A stretch of DNA of 7,359 bases, from NCBI GenBank assembly GCA_964395765.1, contig CAYNCU010000213.1, positions 1-7,359 on the forward strand, given 5' to 3'. The position numbers and the translations under genes are program-made. Shown here one piece after another: positions 6,004 through 7,359 of this stretch. The DNA comes from DATDPY01 sp964395765 (GTDB taxonomy: Bacteria; Bacteroidota; Bacteroidia; Cytophagales; Cyclobacteriaceae). The number at the start of each line of letters is the position of its first letter. Within the stretch, counting starts at the first letter, position 1. The notes under the pieces were generated by a model. That model saw only the letters and a list, made by a program, of their open reading frames with translations, was not told where the DNA came from and searched no databases.

Positions 6004-7359
6004 TCAGGGAAGTCGTGTGACCGGGTATACCAGGTAATTTTTGTCGACATAAGGGGTTTTATCATAAAACCAGTTCATGATCTTTCCGGGGCTGTCCAGA
6101 AGTTCCGGGTCATGGGTCCTGGTCCGGTCAAATTCATCGCGGAGGGTTTTTGAAGATTGCAACATTTCCTGCGCATAAGGTTCCATGATATAATCTTCCA
6201 CATATTCGGTTCGGTTCAGTATCGTATTAAAAAACCCCCACCGGAAAAAGGAACTCTGGCTTGCCGGTTCCAATAAAACGATCGCCAGGTCGCCCAAAGG
6301 CTGATCGGTTTTGACTTCCATAGTTCCCGGCGGATACATGACAGTCACCGTATCCATCGAAAACGACGCATTAATTTTATAATGACCTTCGAAAGGGTTA
6401 TTCGCTATTGTATATTTTATTACCTTATAACGCTGAACCGTAACGGCTAAGCTATCACTAAGCTCTTTCATTTGCACACCATGAATAGCCAGCCGGTCAA
6501 TGATATCCTTCCAGGCCTGTGGAATAAAATAGGCAGCCGGTCTTTCCGTGTATCCGGCAATCCGGTTATTGCTGTAAACAGGGATCCGGGTAGTTTCCGG
6601 GATATTGGTCCATTGGATATAGTCCTGACCGGTAATTTCCGATTTGACCAGATTCGCTTTCACGCCCAGAAAATTCATGGTATCGGAAGGAATAAGATTT
6701 TTAGTTTTTATGTGATAGGGGAAATAATAGGTTTTTGAAGTATCCCTGGAAGGAAACGACCAGGCCAACGGAACCTTTTCGAGATGATCATAAGAGTCAT
6801 CATGAATTACCGTTGCCAGTTCCTCATGCTCAGCAGCGAGAATTTTCATGGCGGCTTCAATAAAAATATAGGTTCCCAGGACTCTTCTTTTATAAGGTTT
6901 CAAGGAATGGTTTTCAACTAAAATGGTAGGCAGGTGTCGTAAGTCACCATAGGAATGAGAAAAATCAGGTTCAAAGGCGAAATCTATATTTCCATCCGAA
7001 AAGTTTTCTCCGTTGGCGGCAAAGAGCAGAGGGCCGGGAAGGTGGCCCCATACGGTCAGGGTGGAATCCACATAAGGGCGGAAATTATGAGAGAGCCAGT
7101 GACTGATTCCGGGTGAATAACCCTGGGGGCCGATAAATCCGTAAGTGATATCATATTGATAATCGGCCCCATCGGTGACATGAATATCCAGATACATGTC
7201 CGGATGATATTGGTTGATCACACCGACCACGGCCCGGATCTCCCTGGTATCCAGCTTGGCATAATCCCGGTTCAAATTCTGGTTCAGGCCGTTGGTCCTC
7301 CACCCCATTTCATCCGGACCGCGCTGGTTGATGCGGTTATAAGGAGATGACCTCTCATG
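6004..7359 (-). CDS. M14 family zinc carboxypeptidase, N-terminus cut by window edge
   Basis: This is the last 451 codons of a gene open to the right edge. Translation from the edge reads HERSSPYNRINQRGPDEMG, which is conserved family sequence, so the ATG at 7306-7308 is internal and not the true start. Visible catalytic parts are the substrate-site segment NLNRDYAKLDTREIRA (7278-7231), the third zinc ligand His in DIHVTDGADYQYD (codon 7180-7182), and the general-base Glu in TILVENHSLKPYKRR (codon about 6913-6915). The first two zinc ligands (HxxE) lie outside the window. Beyond the peptidase core (about 6800 down to 6004) is a C-terminal extension with beta-rich segments, including LGDLAIVLLEPASQSSFFRWGFFN, as usual for the long members found in Bacteroidota and Gammaproteobacteria. 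These are normally secreted or periplasmic enzymes that trim C-terminal residues from peptides; the export signal cannot be seen here. The gene ends 55 bases before the Ntn-hydrolase lipoprotein. The family call is strong. Confidence 0.92.
   Translation of the reverse strand, partial: HERSSPYNRINQRGPDEMGWRTNGLNQNLNRDYAKLDTREIRAVVGVINQYHPDMYLDIHVTDGADYQYDITYGFIGPQGYSPGISHWLSHNFRPYVDSTLTVWGHLPGPLLFAANGENFSDGNIDFAFEPDFSHSYGDLRHLPTILVENHSLKPYKRRVLGTYIFIEAAMKILAAEHEELATVIHDDSYDHLEKVPLAWSFPSRDTSKTYYFPYHIKTKNLIPSDTMNFLGVKANLVKSEITGQDYIQWTNIPETTRIPVYSNNRIAGYTERPAAYFIPQAWKDIIDRLAIHGVQMKELSDSLAVTVQRYKVIKYTIANNPFEGHYKINASFSMDTVTVMYPPGTMEVKTDQPLGDLAIVLLEPASQSSFFRWGFFNTILNRTEYVEDYIMEPYAQEMLQSSKTLRDEFDRTRTHDPELLDSPGKIMNWFYDKTPYVDKNYLVYPVTRLP

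Noticed and set aside
7306..7308. ATG as the start of the M14 peptidase gene
   Set aside because: The frame stays open to the window edge, and the 17 residues before this Met (HERSSPYNRINQRGPDE) are conserved family sequence, so the real start is outside the window.

Overview
The window comes from a bacterial chromosome, most likely of the phylum Bacteroidota. The evidence is a short, Lys-rich lipoprotein signal (MKKPYF...YSC), a twin-arginine lipoprotein of the gluconate 2-dehydrogenase subunit 3 type paired with a GMC flavoprotein, AT-rich gaps with few Shine-Dalgarno sites, and protein families (YdeI/OmpD-associated, DUF1697, long M14 peptidases) common in that phylum. The order within the phylum cannot be read from this stretch. 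All seven genes lie on the minus strand, so transcription runs from high to low coordinates. Two genes are cut by the window edges.

Right part (about 4458-7359), first in transcription order: the C-terminal three quarters or so of an M14 zinc carboxypeptidase, then, after a 55-base gap, a lipoprotein with an Ntn-hydrolase (peptidase C45 / phospholipase B-like) fold. Both look like envelope enzymes that cut peptide or amide bonds and may be co-transcribed. A 301-base AT-rich gap (4157-4457) with a small degenerate tandem repeat separates them from the next group.

Middle part (1878-4156): a GMC oxidoreductase whose stop overlaps the start of a Tat-signal small subunit by four bases. The pair resembles the catalytic and small subunits of bacterial FAD-dependent sugar/gluconate dehydrogenases (FAD-GDH, LacA/LacC-type glucoside 3-dehydrogenase). 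The large subunit has no signal peptide and probably leaves the cell bound to the Tat substrate. It also carries three cysteines with the spacing of the [3Fe-4S] ligands of FAD-GDH. The usual cytochrome c subunit is absent here.

Left part (1-1860): three tightly packed genes (gaps of 17, 2 and 8 bases) for a YdeI/OmpD-associated protein, an SRPBCC-methyltransferase fusion, and the start of a DUF1697 protein. They look like cytoplasmic accessory functions riding downstream of the oxidoreductase pair. No RNA gene, mobile element, CRISPR array or convincing terminator was found. Nothing here proves a wholly new system. The most distinctive items are the predicted Tat hitch-hiker Fe-S dehydrogenase without a cytochrome and the SRPBCC-methyltransferase fusion.
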